A program made the translations under genes and the position numbers. This document shows, piece by piece, positions 1 through 9,732 of a stretch of 64,000 bases of DNA. Location: assembly GCA_004321915.1 (NCBI GenBank), contig SCQE01000041.1:1-64000 (forward strand), written 5' to 3'. How positions within the stretch are numbered: position 1 is the stretch's first letter; every line of letters starts with the position of its first letter. The notes under the pieces are model-generated. The model searched no databases, had not been told where the DNA came from, and was given only the letters and a program-made list of their open reading frames with translations. The DNA comes from Nitrospirota bacterium (GTDB lineage Bacteria > Nitrospirota > Thermodesulfovibrionia > Thermodesulfovibrionales > Dissulfurispiraceae).

Positions 1-80
1 TTCTTATTTTCAAAATGCCTTTGAAGGAGATAGTATAATCTGATTTGCCGCTTCTTTGGGTCAGCCTATTGTGATTAATT

Positions 81-1187
81 CTATGCTTTTCGGGGTACTA
101 TAATTCGGAAGTTAACAACTGCATAGAGAATAATATTACCATCGCGCGTGCGTCGCAGGGAATAAGGCTCAATGAGTCGCCGGCTCCCATGGTAAGTCAA
201 ATTAACGCACAGCCTGTTTGCTGCTGCATATCGTATTATTTCCATCGGCGCTGCAGTGTGCCATGCACTCGCCATTACAGGCGGTTTCCATGTTGGATCA
301 ATTAGATGTCCCCCAGCCGCGATAACAGAGGGCGCTGCTTTTTCGACTGCACGATATAACCACTCAAATACCTCAGGCAACTCCTGCCAGAATTGCTCAA
401 AAGGCGGCAATACAGGCACCTGATGTCCCAGCATGTTTTTCCACTCAGAAACCAGCTCAGCCCGCTCCGGTTCGCTCTCAAGCGTCTCCATTGTCGGCAC
501 CGCAATGCCCTTGAATGCACACTTTTCTTTTAGGATGTTCAGGATAAGTTCCCGGTCCTGTCTTGTGCTGTCATGACGGTAAAGATGGATTACATCATAG
601 AGGTCCCGAGGCCTCAGCCGTTCGCCCAGTGCCCTGATCTTTTCTGCGAATACCTCTTCAAAGCAATAAGATGGAATATGTATCCCGCCGTCAGGAGTGT
701 CAGAGTATGGATGAAACACCTCACTTTTGACAGGATCGGCAACCAGCACTTCATCGTCTGTGAGGTCGAGCTTTATGCGGGGCGGATCGCCGCCCGGACG
801 CAAAGGTCCTCTATAAGCAATTCTTCCCTGAACAGATATCTTGCCCCGTGGATTTGTGTAAACTTCGAACCTGATCAGATCACGCGGGATATCAATACCA
901 GACGCATTATAAATCCATCCCGCTATTTCCCGGAAGGCGTTGACCAGAAAGTCCTGATCCTGATGCTCAGCATCGGTCAAGGTAAAGTCCAGATCCTCAG
1001 AGAAACGATAGGTTTCAAAATAACACTTCTTAAGACATGTGCCGCCTTTGAATGCCCATCATGCACTAAGTTCTTCGTGCTGTGAAATCCCTGCCAGCAG
1101 CCAGCCCAGCATATAGTCTTTCTCGATAACATTCTGTGCAAGGCCGAACTCCCTTGAGAAGTCCATTATCTCCTGACGGTCTATCAC
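81..1187 (-). pseudogene. AbiEii-type nucleotidyltransferase toxin, interrupted by a nonsense codon
   Basis: Reading on the minus strand from a GTG at 1187, two bases after the AbiEi coding region, gives a continuous AbiEii-like protein. It has an N-terminus (IDRQEIMDF...NVIEKDYMLGW), the nucleotidyltransferase signature FKGGTCLKKCYF...RFSEDLDF, and a C-terminal part with LTYHGSRRLIEPYSLRRT. Codon 43 is TGA (1059-1061), just before WAFKGGT, so the active-site strand lies after the stop. AbiEii family proteins transfer nucleotides and act as toxins of type IV toxin-antitoxin modules. The stop sits at a position that is not a conserved cysteine and no SECIS-like hairpin follows, so I read it as a disabling mutation. 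A sequencing error or internal restart at 980 remains possible, but the restart would lose the GGT/DxD catalytic core. Confidence 0.75.
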
Positions 1188-1188
1188 G

Positions 1189-1995
1189 TTATTTCTCCTT
1201 CACCCAGCTTTCCGGAACCCACAGCCTCCAGCGCGTTATCAAGCGGTCTGCCTTGAGCGAAGGGTCAAGCTTAATGTTTCCTTTTGTTAGCCGGACTCTG
1301 CATTCGTTTATGGCTGCCTCTTGGTCCGGCGCATAACGCTCCAACAGAAACCCAAGGCGCTTAAATACAGCGCCATTATCCATGCGCTTGGCATAATCTA
1401 TCAGGAGCTGAATATCCTTGTTCTCAGATTTCAGGTAATTCTGAAACATATCAGCTGTTGGCCGTATCCCACCGCCAAGCTTCGGATCTGTCAGCATATC
1501 GAGGATAGTGCGGGTAGGATCTGACACTGCAACCTTTGCCGGTCCTTTCCAGACCGGCTTTGTCCCAAAAAGCGCCTTCTCCGATATGGTGCGCAGCATA
1601 AAACTTGTCCCCTTGATCACAGGGGCGCGGTCTCTCGGCTTTTGCGTTGTCAGGACAACTACAGTGCGGAATATCTGTTCCGTGAGGTCCCAATATTCGG
1701 CAGCGCTCCATCCTCCGATGTAACAGGGCGAAAATAGCCGATCAGCGATAATCCATGGGTCTTCGAGTGGAATATCAGGCGTGCGGGACTCAAGCGGCAC
1801 CCTTACATACAATCCCCGCCGGACGCGGGAAAGCCAGCCTTTTTTTGCCCATCGGGAGAGCATCTTTGCTGCATCTGTGGAAAAAATCTTGAGAATGTCG
1901 GCTGCATCCCTTACCGAGATTGTGCCTTTCGTCTCCCGGAATATTTCCGAAAGCCTTTTCCTGTCTTTCTTCCCTATGCCTGTCAGTGCTTCCAT
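1189..1995 (-). CDS. AbiEi-family antitoxin / transcriptional repressor
   Basis: A 268-residue protein with an N-terminal winged-helix region (about residues 10-65, ending LSRVRRGLYVRVP) and a C-terminal AbiEi-type domain containing YIGGWSAAEYWDLTEQIF and a KVAVSDPTRTILDML motif. AbiEi proteins neutralise the AbiEii nucleotidyltransferase toxin and repress their own operon. It lies immediately upstream of the broken toxin gene with a one-base gap, the usual antitoxin-toxin order. The antitoxin is intact, so a neutralised or decaying module is likely. Inverted repeats lie around its start (see 1997-2053). Confidence 0.85.
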   Translation of the reverse strand: MEALTGIGKKDRKRLSEIFRETKGTISVRDAADILKIFSTDAAKMLSRWAKKGWLSRVRRGLYVRVPLESRTPDIPLEDPWIIADRLFSPCYIGGWSAAEYWDLTEQIFRTVVVLTTQKPRDRAPVIKGTSFMLRTISEKALFGTKPVWKGPAKVAVSDPTRTILDMLTDPKLGGGIRPTADMFQNYLKSENKDIQLLIDYAKRMDNGAVFKRLGFLLERYAPDQEAAINECRVRLTKGNIKLDPSLKADRLITRWRLWVPESWVKEK

Positions 1996-1996
1996 G

Positions 1997-2053
1997 GTAT
2001 ATTAAAAGCGTATTAATTCATCTAATAATTGAATTATAGCATAATTAATATAC
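1997..2053 (-). promoter_or_regulatory. Likely AbiE operator: nested inverted repeats
   Basis: Just upstream of the AbiEi start is an A+T-rich stretch with a perfect 9-bp inverted repeat, GTATATTAA (1997-2005) and TTAATATAC (2045-2053). A second repeat is nested inside it, TAATTCA with TGAATTA. AbiEi proteins are known to bind inverted repeats in their own promoter, so autoregulation is a natural reading. The site itself is inference from position and symmetry. The rest of the gap, to 2220, shows nothing further. Confidence 0.5.
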
Positions 2054-2220
2054 TAAAGTTAAGTCTGGGAGGCAGTATGCTGAAAGAGTAATAATTCAAC
2101 GAATAGATGAATAACTGTGCACAGAATATACTAAGCTTGCTTGAACCTTTGTGAAGGAAACTGGGATTCGGCAGGAACAAATTTTCTCCGTTCAGAAGCT
2201 GCGTTTTGCCGGGATGCCCC

Positions 2221-2409
2221 CTACAAGTCCTCTTTTTTCAGACTGTCTCTTAGCCGCTTCGCTTTCGGCGGCATGGTTTTATAAAAGAATTCCATCTGCG
2301 TCTCAAGCCACTCGAATTTCTCTTTGACCGGCTTTTCCATATAAGACTGAATCTCTTCCTTGGTCTTGTGATACAAGAGCGGCTCTTTATTCCGGGGTTT
2401 ATTTTTCAT
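2221..2409 (-). CDS. Small charged protein of unknown function
   Basis: A 62-residue, lysine- and glutamate-rich protein with no membrane segment or signal peptide. The centre reads KPVKEKFEWLETQMEFFYKTM, an amphipathic helical stretch. This resembles small proteins often found beside nucleotidyltransferase or PIN-type toxin modules, though I cannot name a family. The start is 9 bases after the end of the 566-residue nuclease-like gene and on the same strand, so it is probably the third gene of that operon. GGAA precedes the ATG. Confidence 0.5.
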   Translation of the reverse strand: MKNKPRNKEPLLYHKTKEEIQSYMEKPVKEKFEWLETQMEFFYKTMPPKAKRLRDSLKKEDL

Positions 2410-2418
2410 GGTTCCAGT

Positions 2419-4119
2419 CTACTTCTTATGAAAGCCCTCAATAAGCTGAACTGGCAGAGGCAGCCGGTAGTGACGACAAGCAACGACTATCAATGGCCAC
2501 CAATTGAATTTTATAGCCGACAACTCTTTGAAATGCGGAGATTGGTCACATTCGCCAAAAACTTGTACAAGAAGTTCTTCTTTTGATCGATCCACACAGG
2601 CGTGAGACAAAACAGCGCCGTGAGAGTCACTGTCAGTATAGAAATGTTCTTCTGAGTGGTCATCCGGAAACCAAAACTGAAAATTGCAATGCGCGAGATG
2701 TTCCTCTTTAAGACAAGACACTTTGCCGTAGATGTTATCATCATTGAGAAGAGCAGCCCATAAGGCGATCATCGGGTATAAAACACTTCCACTTGTCACG
2801 TTCTCTCGATAGTCCTTGTCCTCTGGTTTAGGATGCAATAACAATTCCCCATATGAGTTCAAAATGCATGGATAAGTCCCAAGTGATCGATATGAAAAAG
2901 TGGCTCGATCAATAATCTCCGAAAGCCAATGTCTTATGTCGTCGTGGTTGTTTTCATCTAAGGCAAGTAGCAATACTGCAAGTGAGATATCGATTGCCTG
3001 ATCGTCTTTCATAGGCAATAACAGAGACGGGTTATTCGAGATCAACTCCTTAATAGATATCGCGTAACGATAGGCTTCCTGTAGCATTTTTTGTTTCATT
3101 CCTTCGTCCAAGTCCAAATCAGAGTACATTTGTGAGCCCCAGTAGGCCCAAATTCCGTCTGTACCCAAGCGTCCCAGTATGTCGAAAAGTTTCAAGTTAA
3201 TATCAAGTCTGCATGAAGCATGAATTGCGCTTGATATGCCATGCCTCTTGCCAACATGCGGCAAGATGTTGCTCGCAAGGAACTCACCACAAATTTGTTG
3301 ATAGGCGGAAAATATCGATAAGAATGCCGTATGAAAAAATTGTGATGTCTTTTCCTTCTGTCCCGCATAAGTTTTAAAAATCTTCCACCCATGAAGCAAA
3401 GTTAGTTCGCTGGCCAAATAGGCAGATTCAAGGTTTTCAGCTTCGCGTGCCCACGCAAACAGAATCCATAGACAGATACTCATCTGACGGAGTGCAGTAA
3501 GCCGTTCTGTATGGTTAATATTTTCAACGGCGGACAGCGACTTGATGAGCGCAGCAAAATGCCGATGAGATGTTTCCGGCTCATCAAGCAGTGCCAACGA
3601 TTTACGCAGGTGAGAACGTGCACCTTTGGGAAGCAGGTCTTCACGTAGAAAGCTCGACTGAATCAAGGCAGCGAGTTTATCGCCGTTCCACTCTTCAAAT
3701 ATTATGTTGACGGTTGTGTGTTGAGACATGAAACCCGTCAGTAGCGGACGAACCTGTTCCTGAACATCACCACCGATACAAATACATATCACGACATCCT
3801 TACCCCGATGTTCAGAAGGTAAACGATTTGGAATATAAGAATCGAGGATTTCATTGAGAGAGGGACGTAGTGACTGAATTGGATCGCCATTCCATGCCTT
3901 CCGCGTAAGATCGCCCGGCTTGATCGAGAAGAGGTAGACTTTCTCAGGTTCGCCATTCAAACTGCCTACAGCGCCTACATCGACACCGTCCTGCCGCGTT
4001 CCTCTGGCTGGGCGAGAATAGACATTAAGACCAAGCTGGCTCAAAAGGTCTGGGAGGATTGCGTCAAGTTCGCCACGTTCACGAAGAGACGATAGATATT
4101 GTTTAAGAATAAGCTTCAT
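2419..4119 (-). CDS. Uncharacterised protein with a restriction-endonuclease-like N-terminus
   Basis: A 566-residue protein. The first 75 residues look like a PD-(D/E)xK-type fold: a helix (LPDLLSQLGLNVYSRP), then RGTRQDGVDVGAVG with Asp44 and Asp47, then a strand ending VYLFSIKPGD with Lys67. This matches the D...xxK spacing of Mrr-like nucleases, although Ser replaces the usual Gln/Glu before x-Lys. The remaining 450 residues look mainly helical and I recognise nothing in them. The start codon overlaps the end of the upstream helical-repeat gene by 4 bases (ATGA), implying translational coupling and a joint role. A defence function is plausible but inferred from architecture and the neighbouring AbiE module. 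Confidence 0.6.
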   Translation of the reverse strand: MKLILKQYLSSLRERGELDAILPDLLSQLGLNVYSRPARGTRQDGVDVGAVGSLNGEPEKVYLFSIKPGDLTRKAWNGDPIQSLRPSLNEILDSYIPNRLPSEHRGKDVVICICIGGDVQEQVRPLLTGFMSQHTTVNIIFEEWNGDKLAALIQSSFLREDLLPKGARSHLRKSLALLDEPETSHRHFAALIKSLSAVENINHTERLTALRQMSICLWILFAWAREAENLESAYLASELTLLHGWKIFKTYAGQKEKTSQFFHTAFLSIFSAYQQICGEFLASNILPHVGKRHGISSAIHASCRLDINLKLFDILGRLGTDGIWAYWGSQMYSDLDLDEGMKQKMLQEAYRYAISIKELISNNPSLLLPMKDDQAIDISLAVLLLALDENNHDDIRHWLSEIIDRATFSYRSLGTYPCILNSYGELLLHPKPEDKDYRENVTSGSVLYPMIALWAALLNDDNIYGKVSCLKEEHLAHCNFQFWFPDDHSEEHFYTDSDSHGAVLSHACVDRSKEELLVQVFGECDQSPHFKELSAIKFNWWPLIVVACRHYRLPLPVQLIEGFHKK

Positions 4120-5855
4120 ATGCGAAATTGCTCGTTTCGAAAGATTCGCAGCATGTAATCCAGTCCGAAAGGGTCTATGTTTTCCATGCGAGGGATTTCT
4201 ATTTCAGTGCCGAAGCTTTGCAACTCGGTTTCCATTCGATTGGGTTTCCTGTCCAGATCATAGACGTAATTGATCGACTTTCTTCCGTATAGCAGCACAC
4301 TTTTAGAAACTAAATTTAGAAAAACAGACTTTGCTTCAGCTTCTTTATAAGATTCTGTCATAAGTCGTGAAAAATGCCTGTGATATGCCTCTCGTTGTGT
4401 TTCTCCGGGATGCAAAGCCGCAAGATTGCCAACCGAGCGCAAATCTTTCAAATAGTCATCTATAGCTTTTAGCGCATTGCCTATGGCCGCTTTGAGCTTG
4501 CCGGACTCGATATCGGATTGCTGAATAAGATAATCTCTCACTTTCCCGGTGAAATTGAGAAGCAGAGGATCAAAAAGCAGTTTGCTAAGTTCCGCCAATA
4601 CCTTGTCATCCGTTGTTTGTCGCATTAGTGAGATCAGAATAGAGGCGGCGCTGATTGGCTGAATGAAAAGGTAGCCAATGGTCTTTCTGGCAACAAAGAG
4701 GATATGAACAAGATCAGACGGTTTTAACTCAGACGGATCGATTTCCAGTGGTAGTGCTTTGCCATAATGCGTACGAATAATCGTATGCACGCCTTCACAC
4801 AGAATCCTGTCTCCTCGCATAAACCATCGCGTGAGAACTTTACTGATTAGAGCCTTGTTATTGAGAACAGCTCTAATAGAACTGTCAAAGGCGTCCATCG
4901 TAAGTTTTTGCGGATGCGCCAGCAACAAGTCTTCCAAAAATCGAATTACTTTATCCGGATTGTCTTTTTTGAGCAAGTTAGAGATTCCGTAATCGATGTT
5001 ATCCAGAGTTCCTTTGTTTGTCGTCTTGACGCGCAACAATTGTTTGAACAAGACATCAAGAAATGACGTTGTGAGTTTGTCCGTATGAAATCCAAAAAGT
5101 TCTGATGCCGCATGAAGTGCGTATTCATCACCTTTCGCCAATACGGACGTAATGAGTGCAATGGCACGTGATTCCTGATCCGTAGCCCTCTGAGATAGTG
5201 CGAATGTTGTTCTGATTATGTTCGCAAGGATTTGATCGTCTGTTTCACGTTCGGAGGAACCCTCAAGTGTATCAAAAACAGAATCAGGCAATCCTATTCC
5301 GGCTGGCCAGTTAAGTTGTCCTAACGAAGATATAGCGCGTCTCCTTAATTCAATATTTTTGTCTTCGCAAAGACGAAGCGTTTCGGAAAGGTAGAGCGGA
5401 TGGTCGATACGAGCTCCAGTGCTAAGCGTGGCAGTAAGCAGGTTTGCAAACTCACCTGGACTCGCTTCAATCGCCATCAGTGCCTCATGTGGGCGAGAAG
5501 GGTCTTTTTCACAGAAAGCAATAAAGCCATCGATAATTGTCCCAGCGGCCAAGTCCTCACCGGCTTCTCGATAAAGATGAAGCACACATCGCATGACAGA
5601 CAGAATCGGAGCATTGAGGTTCGGAAGCGCTTTTTCAAATACATGTCGTGTCAGGAAAAAATTGGGGTTGCTTGTCGAGTTATTTTTTAGCGATTCAAAG
5701 GCTTCAACAACATCAATTAGTCTTTCGTTGTGTAGAGCAACCAATTCCAAGGATAGGATGCTACTATCATTACGCTCGGCTGATAAGTTAGCATGGACTG
5801 CATCAAGAAGACAGCCGGTTTTGTAGCTTTGAATCAGTTCATCTCGCTTATTCAC
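4116..5855 (-). CDS. Uncharacterised helical-repeat protein partnered with a nuclease-like protein
   Basis: A 579-residue, almost entirely alpha-helical protein without signal peptide or membrane segments. Regular helix pairs such as IELRRRAISSLGQLNWPAG and DEYALHAASELFGF suggest a HEAT-like or ARM-like solenoid over residues 60-400. The C-terminal 100 residues (KAIDDYLKDL...RMETELQSFG) are different in character. No catalytic motif is visible. It is the first gene of a three-gene minus-strand set and its stop overlaps the next start by 4 bases. It begins 30 bases after the NtrC-type gene, with no terminator in between, so read-through from the glnD operon is possible. Solenoid plus nuclease pairs are common in phage-defence loci; that role here is inference. 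Confidence 0.6.
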   Translation of the reverse strand: MNKRDELIQSYKTGCLLDAVHANLSAERNDSSILSLELVALHNERLIDVVEAFESLKNNSTSNPNFFLTRHVFEKALPNLNAPILSVMRCVLHLYREAGEDLAAGTIIDGFIAFCEKDPSRPHEALMAIEASPGEFANLLTATLSTGARIDHPLYLSETLRLCEDKNIELRRRAISSLGQLNWPAGIGLPDSVFDTLEGSSERETDDQILANIIRTTFALSQRATDQESRAIALITSVLAKGDEYALHAASELFGFHTDKLTTSFLDVLFKQLLRVKTTNKGTLDNIDYGISNLLKKDNPDKVIRFLEDLLLAHPQKLTMDAFDSSIRAVLNNKALISKVLTRWFMRGDRILCEGVHTIIRTHYGKALPLEIDPSELKPSDLVHILFVARKTIGYLFIQPISAASILISLMRQTTDDKVLAELSKLLFDPLLLNFTGKVRDYLIQQSDIESGKLKAAIGNALKAIDDYLKDLRSVGNLAALHPGETQREAYHRHFSRLMTESYKEAEAKSVFLNLVSKSVLLYGRKSINYVYDLDRKPNRMETELQSFGTEIEIPRMENIDPFGLDYMLRIFRNEQFRI

Positions 5856-5885
5856 GCTGCGATACCCCGTTGTGGCAAAACATAT

Positions 5886-7241
5886 TTACCCTATCCCGTA
5901 CTCCTTTATCTTGTTCAACAAGGTTTTGTAGCTGACTTTTAAAAGCACTGCCGCCTTGCTTTTATTGCCTCCGGTTGTGCGCAGGGCATCCTCGATGCGC
6001 GCCTTTTCCGCAACGCGGACAGCTTGCCCGGAGGCGGCAAAGAGGGAGTCGTCATCGATTAAGCTGCCGTCTTTATGGGGCGCTGCAAGGCCGAAGTGCT
6101 CAGGCAGTATTGAGTTGCCGTCGCATAAGATAACCGCTCTTTCCATGGCGTTTTTCAGTTCCCTTACATTGCCCTTCCACTCGTGTTCTAAAAGCAGCGC
6201 CTCTACTTCTTCAGGAATGCCGGGTATGGGCTTCCGCATTTCATTGCAGAAGAGTTTTACAAAATGCCTTGTCAGAGGAATTATATCGTCCCTTCTCCCT
6301 CTTAGAGGCGGAACATTTACGGGGAACACATTCAGCCTGTAAAACAGGTCCTCCCTGAACCTGCCCTGCGCAACTTCTTGCTCCAGATTTTTATTGCTGG
6401 CGGCGATCACCCTGATATCGACCTTAATGCTCTTTGTGCCGCCCACCCTTTCAAATTCGCCTTCCTGCAACACCCTCAGCAATTTTGACTGAAGGTTCAT
6501 GTCCATGTCTCCGATTTCGTCCAGAAATATCGTACCGTTATTTGCAAGCTCGAAACGCCCTGCCTTGGCTTCGGTTGCCCCGGTAAAGGCGCCCTTTTCA
6601 TGGCCGAACAGTTCGTTTTCGATCAAGTCCTTGGGAATAGCGGGGCAGTTCACAGGAACAAACGGCTTGTCCGCACGGGGGCTTGTAAAATGGACTGTTC
6701 TTGCAACAAGCTCTTTGCCGGTCCCGCTTTCGCCCAGAATAAGTACCGTCGTCTTTTGCTGGGCCACTTTTTTCGCCTTTTCCAGAACATCCATCCAAGC
6801 CTTGCTTGTGCCGGCCATGTCCGGGATCCTGAGAAAATCCGAAAACTCTTTTTTTAGCGCAAGGTTCTCCTGTGCGGCAAAGCGTTCGGAAAGCGCCCTT
6901 TTGATTATCAACAGGAGGTGGTCAGGGTCAAAGGGTTTGGTTATGAAATCGTAGGCCCCCTCTTTTACCGCCCTGACCGCGGTCTCGATGCTCCCGAACG
7001 CGGTCATGACAACCACAGGGAGCGACGGCACTCTTTCTTTTGCGCTTTTCAAGATATCAAAGCCGCTGCCGTCAGGAAGTTTCAAGTCTGTGACCACAGC
7101 GTCAACATTTTCGTTGTCGAGCGAGGCAAGCCCGTCTTTAATGGATAAGGCGCATTTTACCTCATAGCCTTCGGAACCGAACGCCATCGAAAGCATATCC
7201 GCCATGCTTTTTTTGTCTTCAACAATGAGTATCTTATTCAT
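5886..7241 (-). CDS. NtrC-family sigma-54-dependent response regulator
   Basis: A 451-residue regulator with three domains. The receiver (residues 1-120) has phospho-acceptor Asp52 in VVTDLKLPDGSG. The central AAA+ domain (about 140-375) carries Walker A GESGTGKE, the sigma-54 contact motif GAFTGA and FLDEIGDM. The C-terminal Fis-type HTH ends in KSKAAVLLKVSYKTLLNKIKEYGIG. Such proteins activate sigma-54 RNA polymerase from upstream enhancers after phosphorylation. It overlaps the end of glnD by 8 bases, so it is co-transcribed with the nitrogen sensor and a nitrogen-related role is plausible. No partner histidine kinase is adjacent, so its signal cannot be read from this window. Confidence 0.9.
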   Translation of the reverse strand: MNKILIVEDKKSMADMLSMAFGSEGYEVKCALSIKDGLASLDNENVDAVVTDLKLPDGSGFDILKSAKERVPSLPVVVMTAFGSIETAVRAVKEGAYDFITKPFDPDHLLLIIKRALSERFAAQENLALKKEFSDFLRIPDMAGTSKAWMDVLEKAKKVAQQKTTVLILGESGTGKELVARTVHFTSPRADKPFVPVNCPAIPKDLIENELFGHEKGAFTGATEAKAGRFELANNGTIFLDEIGDMDMNLQSKLLRVLQEGEFERVGGTKSIKVDIRVIAASNKNLEQEVAQGRFREDLFYRLNVFPVNVPPLRGRRDDIIPLTRHFVKLFCNEMRKPIPGIPEEVEALLLEHEWKGNVRELKNAMERAVILCDGNSILPEHFGLAAPHKDGSLIDDDSLFAASGQAVRVAEKARIEDALRTTGGNKSKAAVLLKVSYKTLLNKIKEYGIG

Positions 7242-9732
7242 AAAGAACGTCCCTGATCCTATACAGCACGGCCACTACTTTTTCGGGGCCCAACTTTCGC
7301 GTGCCGCTCTGCAAATAAAAGACATCTCTCGCTATATCGCCGTCGGTATTTATAATAGATGACATTATATCAACATCGCAATCGCATAAAACCTTAGATA
7401 CGTCGCACAATAACCCGATTCTGTCAGGGACGAAAAATTCGAGTATCGTGCTTTCGTCGGACGTCTCATTGTCTATCTCGATAAATTCCTTGTACCTATA
7501 TGTGATAGCGCGTCGTTCGGGCTTCTTGATGTTCAACCGCCCTATTTCGCATTTATTGCCGGTAAAACTCAGGATATTATTTTTGACCTGCTCTTCCATG
7601 CCGCTCCACCAAAGAGTTTTCCAGTTGGATACGGTAATCTTATCGATAACTATGCCTTCTTTGCCGGTAAAGATTTTTGCGCTTATTATGTTCAGTCCCT
7701 GATATGTCAGCGCTGCAATTATGCTCAAAAAAAGCCCCTGACGGTCTATTGCGGCAACCGTTATACATGTGGCCCCGTCGTTGCGTTCCTCTATCTCGAT
7801 CGATGTGCCGTCCTTCATTAACTTTCCGAACAATGCGTAGTCCTTGGTTATGGTCTTATCATCGTGAGAATTCAGGTATTTCAGCGGCATCAGCGAAACA
7901 AAATCCTTCAGCCCTTTATTTGCGGCAGCGATAGACCTGCGCTCTTCACCGCTCAAAAAACGTTTTGTTTTGAGATAAAGTTCATTAAGAAGAGACGCCT
8001 TCCATTTGTTGAAGAATTGGGGGTTTACGGCGGACATATCTGCATATGTCATCAGATACAAAGAGTCGAGATTATCGATATTCTCCACCGCTTCGGACAG
8101 TTGCGCTACCGTTTCAGGCTCATCCACATCGCGGCTGAAAGCGAGTCTGGCCATGAGTATATGATGTTTTACGAGAAATTCGACCTTTTTCCTCTCATGC
8201 GCGGCAAGCGCCATCCTTTCGAGTATATGCTTTAACATCACATATCCCGCTTCTTCATGGCTGTCATGATTATGCTTTGCCTCGCCCTTCCCTATATCGT
8301 GAAGAAGAATGGAAAGATAAAGAAGCTTCTGCTCGCGCAGAGGAAAAAACGATTTAAAAAAAGCGGCCCCCTCGCTAAACGGCAGGCTCAATTCTTCGAG
8401 GTTTTTGACGGCCAGCAATGTATGCTCGTCAACGGTGTGCGTATGATAAGGCTCCGAAATCACAAGGTTCCTTAAACGTCCGAATTCGGGTATATACCTG
8501 TCGAGCAGGTAAGTATTGTGCATTTCGCGAAGGGTCTCGTAAACGCGCTTGCTTTTCAGTATCTCGAAGAAAATCGCGTGTGCGTTTCTGGTAAACCGCA
8601 TTCTCCCAGAAAAAAACAAGGCCCGCGAAGTTAAAGCCTCCTTTAAATGAATGCTGAATTTTTTGCCGGTCGCCGCGTATATCTTGAAGGCATCGAAGAC
8701 ATTCTCGGGGTTCTTGAGGCTTGTCATATCATTTGCGATAATTTCATTCTTGGAAAGCGAAAAATTATCGTTTACCCTTTTTACGATAAAGTTGAGCCTG
8801 TAACCGAAATGCTTTTTGGCCGAAAGCCCCATGACATTGCGCAGGGTTTCGTTTACGCCTTTCAGTCTGCGGTAAAGCATCGACATCATTATCTCTGCCG
8901 ACAATAACCTTGAGGTGTTTCCTATGCCCAACATTTCGGACGCTTCTTTGTGCGATTCGAAATTGACGATATCGTTTTTAGAACCCGCTATGATATGGAG
9001 GCATACGCGAAGCCTTAAGAGGAATTCGTAGGCCTTGGTAAGATTGTTCGAAGCGCGCTTGCCCAATGCTTTGTTCAGGTCATCGAGGCTTTCTATCCTG
9101 AGCGCGGATTTTGTAAGCCAGAAAACCGAGTGTATGTCCCTGAGCCCCCCGATTCCGTCCTTTATATTAGGTTCGAGCATGCAAAACGAATCGTCGTACA
9201 ACTCATGTCGTTTTTCGATATCGCTCAGGATCTCCCGTATGAAATTTTTCCTGTCCCTGAAAAGCAGTTTGGGCAGGACTTCATTCGAATACAGGTCGAA
9301 GGCCCCGGAACTGCCCGCTACATACCGCGCGTCTATCATCGAAGTCCTTATGGTAAAATCTTTCGAAGCGTCCGAAACAGCCTGATCGACCACCCTGTAA
9401 CTATGGCTGATATTTATACCGGAATCCCATAGGTTGTACAATATTTTCTGTACGGTTTGCGAGGTTTCCGAATCTTCTTTCTTCGATAGGAACATCAAGT
9501 CTATATCCGAAAAAGGGGCTATTTCCCTGCGTCCATAACCGCCCACTGCGAGAAGCACCAGATTGTCTTGGACTAAGGCGTCGCCTGAAATTTTATAAAA
9601 GACAGAGCGGACATAGGAATCCACATCAGAGGTGAGGGATGATGTTATAGACGTTCCTTTTGTTTTCCTGTTTATAAAATCCGTTGCTTTGTTTAGCAGA
9701 TAGTGCGTTAGCGGTTTATCCACGGAATACAT
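7234..9732 (-). CDS. glnD: Bifunctional [PII] uridylyltransferase / uridylyl-removing enzyme
   Basis: An 832-residue GlnD. It modifies PII signalling protein according to glutamine status. An N-terminal nucleotidyltransferase domain carries GGYGRREIAPFSDIDLMFL. A central GlnD-linker/HD domain has HTVDEHTLLAV and LHDIGKG, the metal-binding HD residues that remove UMP. Two C-terminal ACT domains (about 650-740 and 765-832) sense glutamine. Size is near the family norm. No Shine-Dalgarno precedes the ATG. A TATACT-like -10 (9738-9743) ends only 5 bases before it, so the message may be leaderless or the start may lie slightly downstream. Translation couples into the NtrC-type gene. Confidence 0.93.
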   Translation of the reverse strand: MYSVDKPLTHYLLNKATDFINRKTKGTSITSSLTSDVDSYVRSVFYKISGDALVQDNLVLLAVGGYGRREIAPFSDIDLMFLSKKEDSETSQTVQKILYNLWDSGINISHSYRVVDQAVSDASKDFTIRTSMIDARYVAGSSGAFDLYSNEVLPKLLFRDRKNFIREILSDIEKRHELYDDSFCMLEPNIKDGIGGLRDIHSVFWLTKSALRIESLDDLNKALGKRASNNLTKAYEFLLRLRVCLHIIAGSKNDIVNFESHKEASEMLGIGNTSRLLSAEIMMSMLYRRLKGVNETLRNVMGLSAKKHFGYRLNFIVKRVNDNFSLSKNEIIANDMTSLKNPENVFDAFKIYAATGKKFSIHLKEALTSRALFFSGRMRFTRNAHAIFFEILKSKRVYETLREMHNTYLLDRYIPEFGRLRNLVISEPYHTHTVDEHTLLAVKNLEELSLPFSEGAAFFKSFFPLREQKLLYLSILLHDIGKGEAKHNHDSHEEAGYVMLKHILERMALAAHERKKVEFLVKHHILMARLAFSRDVDEPETVAQLSEAVENIDNLDSLYLMTYADMSAVNPQFFNKWKASLLNELYLKTKRFLSGEERRSIAAANKGLKDFVSLMPLKYLNSHDDKTITKDYALFGKLMKDGTSIEIEERNDGATCITVAAIDRQGLFLSIIAALTYQGLNIISAKIFTGKEGIVIDKITVSNWKTLWWSGMEEQVKNNILSFTGNKCEIGRLNIKKPERRAITYRYKEFIEIDNETSDESTILEFFVPDRIGLLCDVSKVLCDCDVDIMSSIINTDGDIARDVFYLQSGTRKLGPEKVVAVLYRIRDVLYE

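Noticed and set aside
1059-1061. TGA in the AbiEii gene as a third selenocysteine codon
   Set aside because: The position is not a conserved Cys in the family, and the bases after it do not form a hairpin with an open loop at the right distance. A nonsense mutation is simpler.
573-1085. A 170-codon plus-strand frame opposite the AbiEii gene
   Set aside because: It is the antisense shadow of a recognised gene and shows no motif or ribosome site of its own.
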